Below, piece by piece: positions 1 to 12,000 of a DNA stretch of 64,000 nucleotides. The notes beneath the pieces were generated by a model that ran no database searches, was not told where the DNA came from, and saw nothing but the letters and a program-made list of their open reading frames with translations. A program made the position numbers and the translations under genes. Where the stretch lies: the NCBI GenBank assembly GCA_037074765.1, contig JBAMDO010000164.1:1-64000 (forward strand), read 5' to 3'. Numbering within the stretch: position 1 is the first letter of the stretch; each line of letters starts with the position of its first letter. This stretch comes from Mansonella perstans. Its lineage: Eukaryota; Nematoda; Chromadorea; Rhabditida; Onchocercidae.

Positions 1-5
1 TTTAG

Positions 6-3000
6 GTAATTATATGGTTGTTAACAGTATTTTTGACAACAACTTCTGCGATAGGAGCAAAGAAAACAAAATTGTGTGGCGATGAAGCTTGTTCAGGTGA
101 CAGTTTTTTTCAACTTTCCTCAGAAGGTCAGAGGTCCAATTTTTTAGAGTTTTTTAAAAGGGCAGATTTTAATTACGATCGTAAAGTTTTAATGGCTAAA
201 TTCCGAGATTTCGGGATTCCTCACCTTTATTTCGAAGAGCTAGCTGATATATTTTCAAGTACTATTAATTAGTATTATTAATTTAATTAACGTATATTAA
301 TATTAAGTAATCAATTAATGCAATTGTAATAGATTTGCAACTTGTTACAAAGAGATAATTCTCTTTCAGTGTTTTCCTTCCAGGAATCATCATTTTCTTG
401 TGGATTTTGCAACTTTTTTATAATTTTTCAAAATGCTAATAATTAGCTTGTGAGAAGAGGTTGTTATAATATAATTAGTAATCAATAATAATTAGTTATT
501 AGTAATAATTCAAGTTCTCCTAAGTCAGCTTATGATTATTTTTGCTTATATTTCTGATTTCAATTTTAGTTTAGTAATTTTAAAATCCTTAAAAATTTAG
601 ACTTAATCTTCTCAAAATTTAGAAAAGTTTTAAAATTTAGAGGATTTTAAAATTCATCTTTAAAATTTAGAGAACTTTAAAATTCGTCTTAAAATTTAGA
701 GAGTTTCAAAATTCGTCTTTAAAATTTAGAGAGTTTTAAAACTCGTCTTTGAAATTTAGAAAAACTATTCGAAGGGAAATTTCATCGGTCATCGTTAGCC
801 ACGCACGAATCATTCCTATCGCCTAATGAAAACGATATTGTCAATGTTTATGCAATTAAATTCAGTGATCGAACGGATTTAATGGAAGGCGCCGTAAGCT
901 ATTTATTGTCATTCACTTTTTTAACTAATTAATTGATTAGTTTCATTAATTAATGGATGATAGGACTTTGATTGATGGCAGTTGTGCTGATTGGCAGCAG
1001 TTCTTGCAAGAAAAAAAGAAAATTTTTTATCTTGCAAGAAAATTTTATCAGAAATTTTTGCCCGGTGAAAAAAGAGAAATTATTATCAGGCAGGTGTTTG
1101 AAATTGAATTGAATTTGAAAATTTTAAATTAAATTTAATAAAGTTCTAAAGTTAAATTGAAGTGAAAAGTTTGATCTTTGGTTTTGTTAGGAAAAAGCTT
1201 TAGCAGTACTACTAGTGAGTTATATTAAAGTTACATCTTCCAGTTACTGTACCGCCTTACTGGATTTATCGTTGGATTTACAGTAGCAATACTAGTGAGT
1301 TATATTAAAGTTATGTCTTTCAACTACCGTACTGCTTTACCAGATTTATCCTTGGATTTTGCATTGGATTTCATAGTTTATATTAAATCTCTTTCAATCA
1401 ATTAATTAATTGATTAATTAACTTACCGCCTTACTGGGTTTATACTTGGATTTATGGATTTGCAGCCTACTGCCTTACTGGATTCAGCTAGATTTATATT
1501 AAATCTCTTTCAATTAATTAATCAATTGATTGATTAACATACCGCCTTACTGAATTTATCCTTGGATCTTGCAGCTTGTCCGCGAACCAGCAAGAAAAGG
1601 AAATTTCTTCTCGATGCATATTGATCTTGATGATTATGTGAAGTTTCTAAAAAAAGCAGTTGTATCCAATAAAACAATGTTTATGGTCAGTACAGATCCA
1701 CGTGACCATCCCACTCACAGATTAGTCGGTAATCAATAATCTATAACTTCAATTGAAACCATTTGAGTTTGTTTTAATTATTATTATTAATTATCAGCAG
1801 TATGGTCAGTAGAGATCCGAGTGACCATCTGACGGACAGATTAGTCGTTAATTAATCTATTAAGTTTGTTTCAATTATTATTAGCAGCAGCACATCTTAG
1901 GTTGGTTTGTTGCTGCTTCATATATATTTGTTCAGTTATCAGAAAAACAAATCGATTCAAGCCAGCAATCTCTGATCTGAAATGTAGGATTCTTTAAAAA
2001 AAAAACTTGTTAAGGTATCAAAGCAGCGTTGCCAGAATTAATTAAGGACTATGAAGTGATGGCCAAACGTCTTTCAATTGAAAGACAACTACCAGAAGAA
2101 TTTATTGATTACGCCGCATTGGGATATTTTTCCCACGACACCGAAGAAGGTTTCCTTAGTTGCTCGGATTAAACGTTTTAAATTTAAATTTAAGCTGAGC
2201 TAGGCGTGGATAAAAGTTGATGTTTTGTCTCTGGATTTTCTGGATAATTTTTATGGATTTTCATAATTTTATTATAGAATGGATAAAATATCCCTAGATT
2301 TTCTGGACAATTTTATTATAGTGGGATCAGTACTAGGCATATGCCTAATCTTTATAATTAATTAAAGTTACTTTTACAGTTGAGTTTTTCTAATTTGTTA
2401 AATTCTACAGATAGATAACTGTGATGAAATCGAATCCTCCTAGCTTATTCTTCACTTTTTTAGATCAAAATTGATCTACGTATCTAGTTGATCTACGAAT
2501 ATTTAAGGACTGATTTTTGGACCAAGTTGATCTGCAAATCTTTGGTTGACGGAACTAGTAGTTTTTTTTTTGACTGAACTGGTATTTCCATTATTTATAG
2601 TATTCCGCATTTATTCAAGGACATGGTGGACATTCACACAGTTATGGTGGTCAAGGACATGGACATTCACATAGTTATGGTGGTGGTGGACATGGACATT
2701 CTTATGATCATCACGAACGATCGCAGCAGTATAATGATGCACGCAGCTTGCAGCAGCACGCAGATTCGCAACATGCACATGCAGATATGCGAATTGTAAA
2801 ACACACCACACATCAACAAGCTGCGACACTTTCCACGGAAACAGCAGTACGGTGTATTTCTATCATCGTTTCAATTGTTTCTTTAATTTAATGTTGCTTT
2901 ATAAGAAGACTATAAAATTTAATTTTTATGAAATGATTTAGAGAATATGTTATAATGAGGTTAAGGTCTTACAGTACCTTGAAATGAGCTTACTGTAATA

Positions 3001-6000
3001 ATCTAGCTTCATACCATACCATTCCGGTAAGAAATGCACCTGTATATTGTTTGTAGCAATTTTGGCTTTTGACAGTTTTTATGAAATGATTTAGAATATA
3101 TGTTATAATCAAGTTATGAACGAAAACGGTCTTACAGTACCTTGAAATGAGCTTATGTAGTGATCTATCTAGCCCCATACTACTGTTCCGGCATATCTAT
3201 GGATTTGCTTCACATATCAGTATGCAAAATATAAACAGTCTTGCACTTCCTTTAAGTGAGCTTACTGTAGTGATCTGCAGTATCATTCTCACCAGTTCCT
3301 TCCTATTCCTCATACCGTATCTATGGATTTGTCTCACAAATGTGAAATGCAAAATACTGAAACTTTCGTAACTTTATGATGGCATACTTGGCGGTAGCAT
3401 ATTGTATTAGTACCTGCATTACTACACTGCTGCATTGGATGAGATATGTTATTAGATTTTTGGTTTTTTTAATAGGAGCAATTAAGTAATTGAGTAATAT
3501 ATTCCAGGCAATTCCACCACCACCACCGCTTCCAACAACAATGAATGTCCCAACGACCAATAGACGACCTCAGATGACATCTACTACTGGAACTTCAATC
3601 CAGATAGAGCAAGAGGTTCAAGATTTACATACAGTATACACATATACAATATTATCGTGCAAGAGATTGAACTTTTCTAAAGTTTGTAAATTTTCATTCA
3701 GCATTGTTTGTTGTTTTAGATGCTTCTGAAGGACCGTGATCGTGAATTCGTGAATGTCGTAGTGCCAGATGCCAGAGATCGTGCCAGAGACTTACAGCAA
3801 AATTTCAGACATGAATCTGCCTCTTCTTCTGGCTTGGCTTCTGGCTTGTCAGTAGCGCCAGATGCGGCGGCGGGGTCGGGATCAGCGATCCCGATGGTCG
3901 ATGATTCTGATGTTACTGAATCAGCAGCAGCTATAGTATCTGGACTTTCTGCGTCACTACCTTCTGCGGAAGATTCTGCCAGATTTATGTCAGAAAATAA
4001 TTTACCTCCATCCGGTGCAGCAGTTGATGTCAGAAGTAGTCTTCCACGCGTTATCGAAACATCGCAGGAAAAAATACCATTACCAAGCGCAAGCATAAAT
4101 GCGCAGAAGTTGCCCACTCAACAATCTCCTCAGTTAGTATCTGTGCAACAACAACAAGCCAGTATCAAACTGCTTCATCCTGAAGTTGTTGTGACCACTA
4201 CTCCTTCATCATCTGACCTTCATGAATCCAGTTTTGGACATCATGAATCCGATGCTGTATCACAAATCAATTATTCTATCTCTTCAGTTAACAATATACC
4301 CTTACCACCAAATGTTCCAGAAACTCATCCCGATATTTCTCCATCAACTGCTCCTTCTCCTCCTCGTCCTTCAGAATCAATGTTAACAGATGAAACTACA
4401 TTATCAGATTCAGATTCTCTTTATTTGTCTTCATCTACTGCTGCTTCATCAGCAAGTCATATAGTTGTTGTATCCGAAGTATCCAAAGCATCATCCTCAT
4501 CTCCAAGTGATGCGAACATAACGATTCTCTCGACAGATCATGCAGATTCAGTTTTGCCAGTTTCTCCTCATAATGAATCAACAGGTCAACAATTTGATTC
4601 GATTCCAAGATTACCTCCTCACAGTGAATCAACAGGTCAACAATTTGATTCGGTTTCGATCCCAACAAGATCACCTGAATTCATGAGTCCTTCAGAGAAA
4701 ATTGAGCTAAAACCGGAATCAGGTAAAAAAGGTATAGAAACAACGACAATTAAATTATCGCTAAATCCATCTTCTAGCGCTGCTTCTACGTATGATTCGA
4801 TATATACTGATGCCGCGATGACTTCAGAAGCAGCAAGTGAAGATATTTTGCACAGCAAACAGGTAAATTAATTAATTACATATGACAAATAAATCGCTTG
4901 CTAAATCTCATATTGAAATGCTGAAAGTTCGATCGTATAGGTTAATTAATTGTCGAATTGCATATGGCAAGTAGTAAACAGGTACAGGTATATTAATTAA
5001 TTATCGAATTATATATGACTACAGCAAATCTCTTCATTTACTAAATCTCGTTCATATTGAAAATTCGATCTTATCGTTGAATTGCCAAAGTAGGTAGTGT
5101 TAGAAGTCTTGCTAAATCCTGTTCATACTGAAAATCGTATCGATGTTTGAATTGCTAAAGTAGGTGATTGATGTTAGAAATTTTAATCTTGTTCATACTG
5201 GAAATTCGATTATATCGGTGGGTTTGAGTTATTAAAGGTCAAAGTGATGCTAGAAGTTTTTTTTTTCCTTTTTTTTTTAGAGCGACTCTGCATATTTTCT
5301 AATTAATGTAATTAATTTCTAATTATTTTACGTTTTAATTTTATGCTCTCTTTTGTTTGATATTTCGAATTTTTTAAATATTTTTAAAAAAGTATCCGAA
5401 AATCTTGAATTGCAAAGCTCTCTGTTATAAGGAGTGGAACTTGATAGTTATTGATAACCATCATGGAACTTGATAACTATTATAGTACTTGATAACTGTA
5501 ATAACCATCATAGAACTTGATAACTATCATAGAACTGGATAACCATCATTGGTAACTGTCATAGAACTCGATAACCATAATTGATAACTATCATGGGACT
5601 TGATAACTATAATTGATAACTATCATAGAACTTGATAAGTATCATTGTTAACTATCACAGAACTTGATAACTAAAATTGACAACTATCACAAAACTTGAT
5701 AACTATCATTAATAACTGTCATAGAACTTGGTAACTACCATAGGACTTGATAATTATCATTGATAACTATCATAGAGCTTAATAACTATCATTTATGTTA
5801 GGAAGCAAAATCAATTATCTAAAGATATAATTACCGTAAGATTTCGACAATTTCAATTTTTTGACTTTTTTTTAATATTTTATAATATCCTAGTGTTGAT
5901 CCATGCTATCTCTGTCCATTTCAGGAAACAAAAAGAAATCCTGAAGCAGAAATCCTGGATACGAAGCGAGGAAATGTCGATGGATCTGTACAGAGAACAG

Positions 6001-9000
6001 AGGACGAAGTAAAGAGCAAAGATATTATGGAAGATGCTAGTTTAGTATGCTAATCAGTTAATTATCAGTAGCTAATTTATTAATAACTTTAATTAGGAGT
6101 AATAGTAGTTCTAAAATCTTGCACGATTGTCATTGGTCACTTACTTAGTGACCACTGCAGTATAAAATTTCTCATTGAAATTTTGGTTGTTCATATTATA
6201 GATGGAAGAAAATTAATTGATCCGGGAGATTGTTAATTATTGGGCGTTAATTACTTGTTAATTATTGGCTGGCAGTAGTTTGAACAATAAAATTCCAGTG
6301 ATTTGGCGCTTTTTTCTATCACTATCTTTGAAATGAAGAAGAGAATAAGGCAGTGATTTAAAGTTTTAAAGTCAAAAAAAAAAATTAACATGACCACTTA
6401 ATAAGCAATTAGCATGATTAATTAACAGATAATTAACATGATTAGTAAACATATAATTAATAAAAATATAACATGTTTTTTTATTGAATAAGCCATTTTC
6501 ATTTGTTTAAATGGTAGTTTTTTCTGTACCATTTTTTTTTTACAGGGTTACTGTATGGAAAATGAATGTGACAAGGTTTACAGTATCCCTGCAATAGCTG
6601 ATGAAAAGTTATCGAGGACAACTTATCATTTGTCCCTTATTAGTAGATGGCTGAGCAAATTAATTGGTATTGCGCGTTATGTACTACCATCATCATTAAG
6701 GAACATCGATGATGCAGGTGATTAATCATAATTAATTTATGTGATCAACTCTAGATGATTATATCTCAATAATAATATGGTATAGATGTCGTATATCATG
6801 TAGATCACTGAATAAATTGCATTTAATGCTGTTTTCAATGGTTTTACTCTATTTTTAGTCCGTTTATTTAACTATTTACTTAACATTACTGTATTGAACA
6901 TTAATGTATTACTTAACATTACTGTACCTCTTAACTTGCTATCAAAAGTTTCGTTTGTTGTTGGATGGATGAGAACCATTAACAAAATAAACACGTATGA
7001 GACTTTAAATATTGTCATATTATATGCTTCATTTAGTATATCAGGTTCATAAATCAGCTGATGGAATGCTGATGATACTTAATCATCAATTTTTCTGAAA
7101 AAAAAAACGTGTACTTTTCCATTGTTGTAGGAGTTTTGGTGACATTCTTCTGTTGTAGGAGTTTTGGTGACATTTTTCGTTCCAATTTGCTTATTGATTC
7201 ATTTATTGCGGATGACAGTTTTTGGGGATGATCCGGAAAACGACAATTTCGACCGGAAAATATTACACAATGCATTGACGACAATTCGGGAACGTGAAAT
7301 CCAGATAAAGGTATGTTCTACGTTCTCTTCCGGGATTTTTATGTTCTCTTCAGGGTTTTAACGTTTTCTCCAGGGTTTTTATGTTCTCTTCAGGATTTTT
7401 TTCTTCGTTTTGTGAAATTTTGTTTGATAAACCTGTGAGAATGTTGTTTTTTCTTAGTATTGCTGCTTATTGACTAAGCAATTACTGCTAATTAATTAAG
7501 CACTGAAATCGATGGAGTTGTTCGTTTGATGTTAAAATACCAAAGGATTTTCATGATTCTCTCTGCTAACAAGGGATCGTGGAATGATGACTTTGATGAG
7601 TAAAGTAGCAATCAAAAATTTTTGAATTTATCGTTTATTTCGAATCAGAAAGTTTTATTAAATTAAATTTAATAAAAATTTCAAACTAGGAAAATGTTTC
7701 TAATTTCAGTTGCTGCATGCTGAAATGGAAAAAGGGAAAAATGCATGGAGTAGTGAAATGGATCAGAAATTGAAAAATTTGCAGTCTGAAATGAGTCGGC
7801 TGACAATCGAGTATGCGACATTTTTGCTTTTTTTTGACGGATGAAGAAGGGGACTTGCGAACTTTTGAAGAAATTTTGAAGAAATTGAAGAAATTTGAAT
7901 AAATTTTGAAGAAATTGAACGTTTTGAAGAACGTTGTTGTAATTTGACCCTTTGACTTTCTTTATTGTGTTAAAACAAATTGCAACACATCTTACAGATA
8001 CCGTATTACTGTGTTAAACAAGCTGTAACACATCCCACAGGTACCGTATGGTTGAGGAAGAAAATGATAACATCTTACAGGTATCGTACGCTACATCTTA
8101 CAGGTGCCGTATGCTTGAGGAAGAAAATGATAATTTGAAGGCGGAAAAGGAAGAAAGCAGTCAAATAATTGAAAAAGAGCGCTTACGATATAGAGATTTA
8201 ACAGAACAAAATAAAAATCTTGGCGAGAAAAATGAAGTTTGTTTGTTTTTTTCTTTGTAAGCATAAGTATGCGGTGACGTTTACGGTAACATTGCTGTGG
8301 ATAGTACTTAACAACATGGAATGAAGACCATAGTTGCTAGAAGTATACGGTAACATTGTGTAGATGGTTCTTAAAACATGGAATAAAAACCAGCCAGGTA
8401 GGTACTAACCGGTACTCTGAAATTCCAACAGATCATCTAGGATATAATTTTTCGAAATGAATTGGAAATTCAGATTTTTTAGATCATTTTTAGCTCTTAG
8501 TATATGGAACTATCTCTGTTGAGCTATAAATAGGCAGCAGTTACACAAAACTCTATGATCCATTTGATGATATGATACTTTGATATGTTTTTAGAAAATC
8601 TGGAAAAGATTTTTCCGTTATCAGTCTGCAACATTAGAGTTAGCTTATTGGAGTTAGCTTACTGTAACTGTAAAATAACTTTTGAAGGGCTTATGATGAA
8701 AATTCAAACGATTCATGTCTGCATTTAAAAAAATTTAAAAAATTTACGCAATTTACTTGGTTTTCTTAATTTTCTCAAAAATTTTGCTTAATTTATTTAA
8801 TTAATGAATTTCACTACTTATAGTTGCTAATGAAGCAATCGTCGGCAGCACACGCTAACGTGGAAGTGTTACGTGAAGAAAATGAACGTCTGGTTAATGA
8901 AGTTGCCAAAAAAAGTGCTCAATTAATACGTGCTGAATCGGAAGCAAATTCGAATACGCTTAAAATTAAAAATTTAAATGATCAATTGAAAGTATGAATG

Positions 9001-12000
9001 AATTGGCATAATGAATTGAAGTTTTTAAATTTAAAAAAAATTTAAACGCAATAAATTTCCTTGTGATATATTATAAACTTATGAATTCTTTAGGAATTTT
9101 TAGTCTGTATAGCAAAACTAAGCTACGTAACGTAACGAAGTCAAAACACCTACAGGTAACGAAGTCTAAGCAACGCAACGAAGTCAAAATGCTACGTAAC
9201 GAAAGTTGTTTTGCTTGCAATTTTGCGATCCCGTGATTCTAAAAAGTTTTTGAAAATAAATTTTTGACCGTTTTGACCTTTTTGACCTTTTGCAGACATC
9301 TCTGTCCGAAAGCAAAATGCTACAGCAGCGTGTAGAGGAACAGCAAAATGAAATTGTTCAATTATCGGAGATTATAAATGAAATACGTGAATCAAGTGAT
9401 ATTCAAGTCCATGATGGCCATTGGTCATCAGCAGTTACTGAAGCAAAGAATGGTGGTGAACAGTTACAACAGGAAGGTATAAACACGGTTGTTACGTTTC
9501 TTGCCTAGTAATTAATTCAGTATGGACTATAAATTCATTCTAAAAGGTAGGTGGAATTCAGTGGACTATAAGATCATTCTAAAAAGCAGGTAGGATTCAG
9601 TGGACTGGACAAGATCATTCTGAAAAGCAAGTAGAATTCAGAGGTCACCGATAGAAATGGTTGACTAAAATTTCCTAACGTTTTTGCTGCATTTTACTAT
9701 TTCTTAGGATTATTAATTTATCATTAGCATTAGTATATTGTAATTCATTAGGATTATTAATTTATCACTGTCATCAGTGTACTGTAGCTTATTAGGATTA
9801 TTAATTTATTATTCTTAGGATTATTAATTTATCATTATCAATTTGCTGTAGTTTCTTAGAATTATTAATTTATCATTCTTAGGATTATTAATTTATCATT
9901 CTTAGGATTATTAATTTGTCATTATCGTCAATATGCTGTAGTTCACTAGGATTATCAGTTTATCATTATTATCAGTATACTGTAGTTTATTAGGATTATT
10001 AGTTTATCATTCTTAGGATTATTAATTTGTCATTATCAATTGTATACTGTAATGTACTGTAGTTCGTTCATCATCACGCATATTCTTGTATTATGCGAAG
10101 CTGATTTGTATATTCAGGTCATCTTACCTGATCTAATGATCTAATGTCAATGTCAGTTGATAATGGCATTTTTAACTTTTTGTTAATAATTAATACAATT
10201 GGACAATGAATTCAATGAAATAGTGTTTAGGCTATGAGGCATATGATAGCTGCCTTGCATAAGAGAAAAGAAAAATATAACATGAAAATATGACTACAAA
10301 AAAACAGCGTTAGCATAAATTTTGAAATAATTTTTTTTTTAAACTTTTTTTTTTGAAAATTTTTTTTTAAAAAATTTGCTTGGTTTTTTCTTCCTGCTAT
10401 TTATAGTTTTTTAGATGAAAATGGTTGGTCTGATTTTGATGCATTTGGTGGTGCAGACAATAGTCAGCTAACAATAGCAGAAGCATCAGAAAGTGCCGGG
10501 AAGAACCAGAAGGTATCAGAAAGACCGAAAAAAGGTCATATTGTGGGGTCACGATTACCTTCTGCTGAAATTATGGAAGTTGCTAAATTGAGAGTGCAAT
10601 TAAAGACCGTTGAAGCTGATTTAAATCAAGCAAAGTATGATTTTGCTCGAGAAGTTCTAATCATCATTCGGATATTTCTGACAAATAATAAATAATAATT
10701 AAATAATGATAAATTTTTCTGATAAATGATAAATAATTTATCTGATAAATAGATCTGATAATATTATTCTGATAAATAATTCTTAGCACCTAGCAATCGT
10801 GAAGAATTAATTATTAAGATGGCACATTCACTAATTAATTAAGGAATCTGTGAGAAAATCAGAAATTAACATTATCGTTCGATCGATTAATTGCTATTTT
10901 TTTAAAACACAACGTAAGGAAAGCACAGTGAAGTGTACTGAAGAGGGTGAAGAAATTGAAACCCTTCCTTTCTATATATACTATAAAATAAATATAAGAT
11001 TAATATTTGGTGTTGTAGATGGCTTTTCCTTCTATAGTTTATGATTAATTGTAGTCTTTCTATAGTTCATGATTAATATTTTATGTTAATTATAGTGGTG
11101 ACTGCAGTAGGGAAAGTAGAATCGTAGAATCGTAGAAAGTAGAGTCCCGTAGGGATTCTACTTTTAGGGAGAGTAGCAGTTTCTATCTGGCCTCATAGGG
11201 AGGAGAGTAGAATCCCCAATGGTTTCCTCGTAGGGAGAATAGAATCCTCAATTATTTCCATTAATTATATACAAATTGTTAATTGAATAGTTAACATAAG
11301 CCTTGTTGAACTTGTTGTTGTTTATCTTATGTGGCTGTGATCCATGTGGCTAACGTGGACTGTTCACAGCCTAAGATGTTGATGTTCTACAGGAGTGTGT
11401 TTTTCTTGCTACTCATCCTTTTAGTTTATAATATTAATTGCTGACAAATTAATTAATTAATTGGATTTAATTAACTACTCTGCTACGTGATTAGCAGGAT
11501 AAATCAGTAGATTAAATCGATAAATAAATTTAAATTTTTAAGAAATTAGAAAAATCGACCCGTTTAGTTTATAATATTAAGTGCTGGCATCAATTGGGTT
11601 TAATTAATTAATTGGATAGGCGATTTACCCATTAATTATTTATCTACTAATTATTTGATTTATCTGCAATGTAATTCCCTTTATTTCTGTATATCATGCA
11701 GGTTGACAGTTTAGTGGTTGAGACCACAAAAGTTGACAGTTTTAGGTTGACACTACAGAAGCACCAAAATGAACGGGATCATTTGGAGCGTAAAGTTGAA
11801 TTTGCTGAAGCAGAAGCTTCGAAACGATTGAAAGAAGTTGAAGCGAAAGAATCAGAACGAATTGAAGCACAAAATCAATTCAAACGGATGCTAGAGATGG
11901 TCGAAGAGCGGGTGAATTTTAAATTTAAAAGAAAAATTAAAATTTTAAATTAAAAATTGGAAAAAAAGCGAGTAAATTTTTGAGGAAAGTTTGGACTAAA

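Larger units (their letters stand above)
6..1728 (+). other. Signal peptide and MIA/TANGO1 SH3-like domain exons
   Basis: Exon 6-96 follows an AG at 4-5 and encodes a hydrophobic run (VIIWLLTVFLTTTSAIG) followed by KLCGDEACS. The donor at 97 (CAG|GTGACA, phase 1) joins 760-893, which begins EKLFEGKFHRS and continues with SFLSPNENDIVNVYAIKF and DLMEGA. Exon 1575-1728 continues with a GNFF segment and a hydrophilic helix-like stretch. The Cys-x5-Cys start, the acidic ENDIVNVY strand and the spacing match the SH3 of the MIA/OTOR/TANGO1 family. Reading exon 1 on past position 97 would insert about 25 unrelated residues, so the early donor is preferred. Confidence 0.72.
2620..4862 (+). other. Low-complexity luminal region of the TANGO1-like protein
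   Basis: Exon 2620-2846 encodes a His/Gly/Ser/Tyr-rich tract (repeats of GHGHSHSYGG), then a Gln/His-rich tract. Exon 3508-3633 encodes a short PPPPP and Thr-rich piece. The single large exon 3720-4862 (381 codons) is Ser/Ala/Pro-rich, acidic and without cysteines, as expected for a disordered luminal spacer. It contains an internal repeat of about 19 residues (SESTGQQFDS twice, 4570-4660). The His-rich tract could bind metal, but that is a guess from composition only. Confidence 0.65.

Noticed and set aside
97..272. Reading exon 1 of the TANGO1-like gene on to the stop at 270
   Set aside because: The donor CAG|GTGACA at 97 joins in phase to an exon that completes the SH3 pattern; the extension has no similarity to it.
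2611..2829. Minus-strand His/Val-rich frame
   Set aside because: Antisense of the His/Gly-rich exon 5; no splice or start context.
3716..4117. Minus-strand 133-codon frame
   Set aside because: Antisense shadow of exon 7 of the TANGO1-like gene; the plus strand has continuous phase with its neighbours.
5435..5800. CRISPR-like regular repeat
   Set aside because: Units are contiguous with no unique spacers and sit in an intron; it is a minisatellite.
11696..11745. Longer exon 16 starting at the GCAG at 11700
   Set aside because: Exon 15 ends in phase 2; the earlier acceptor would give a TAG within a few codons, while the AG at 11744-11745 keeps the frame.
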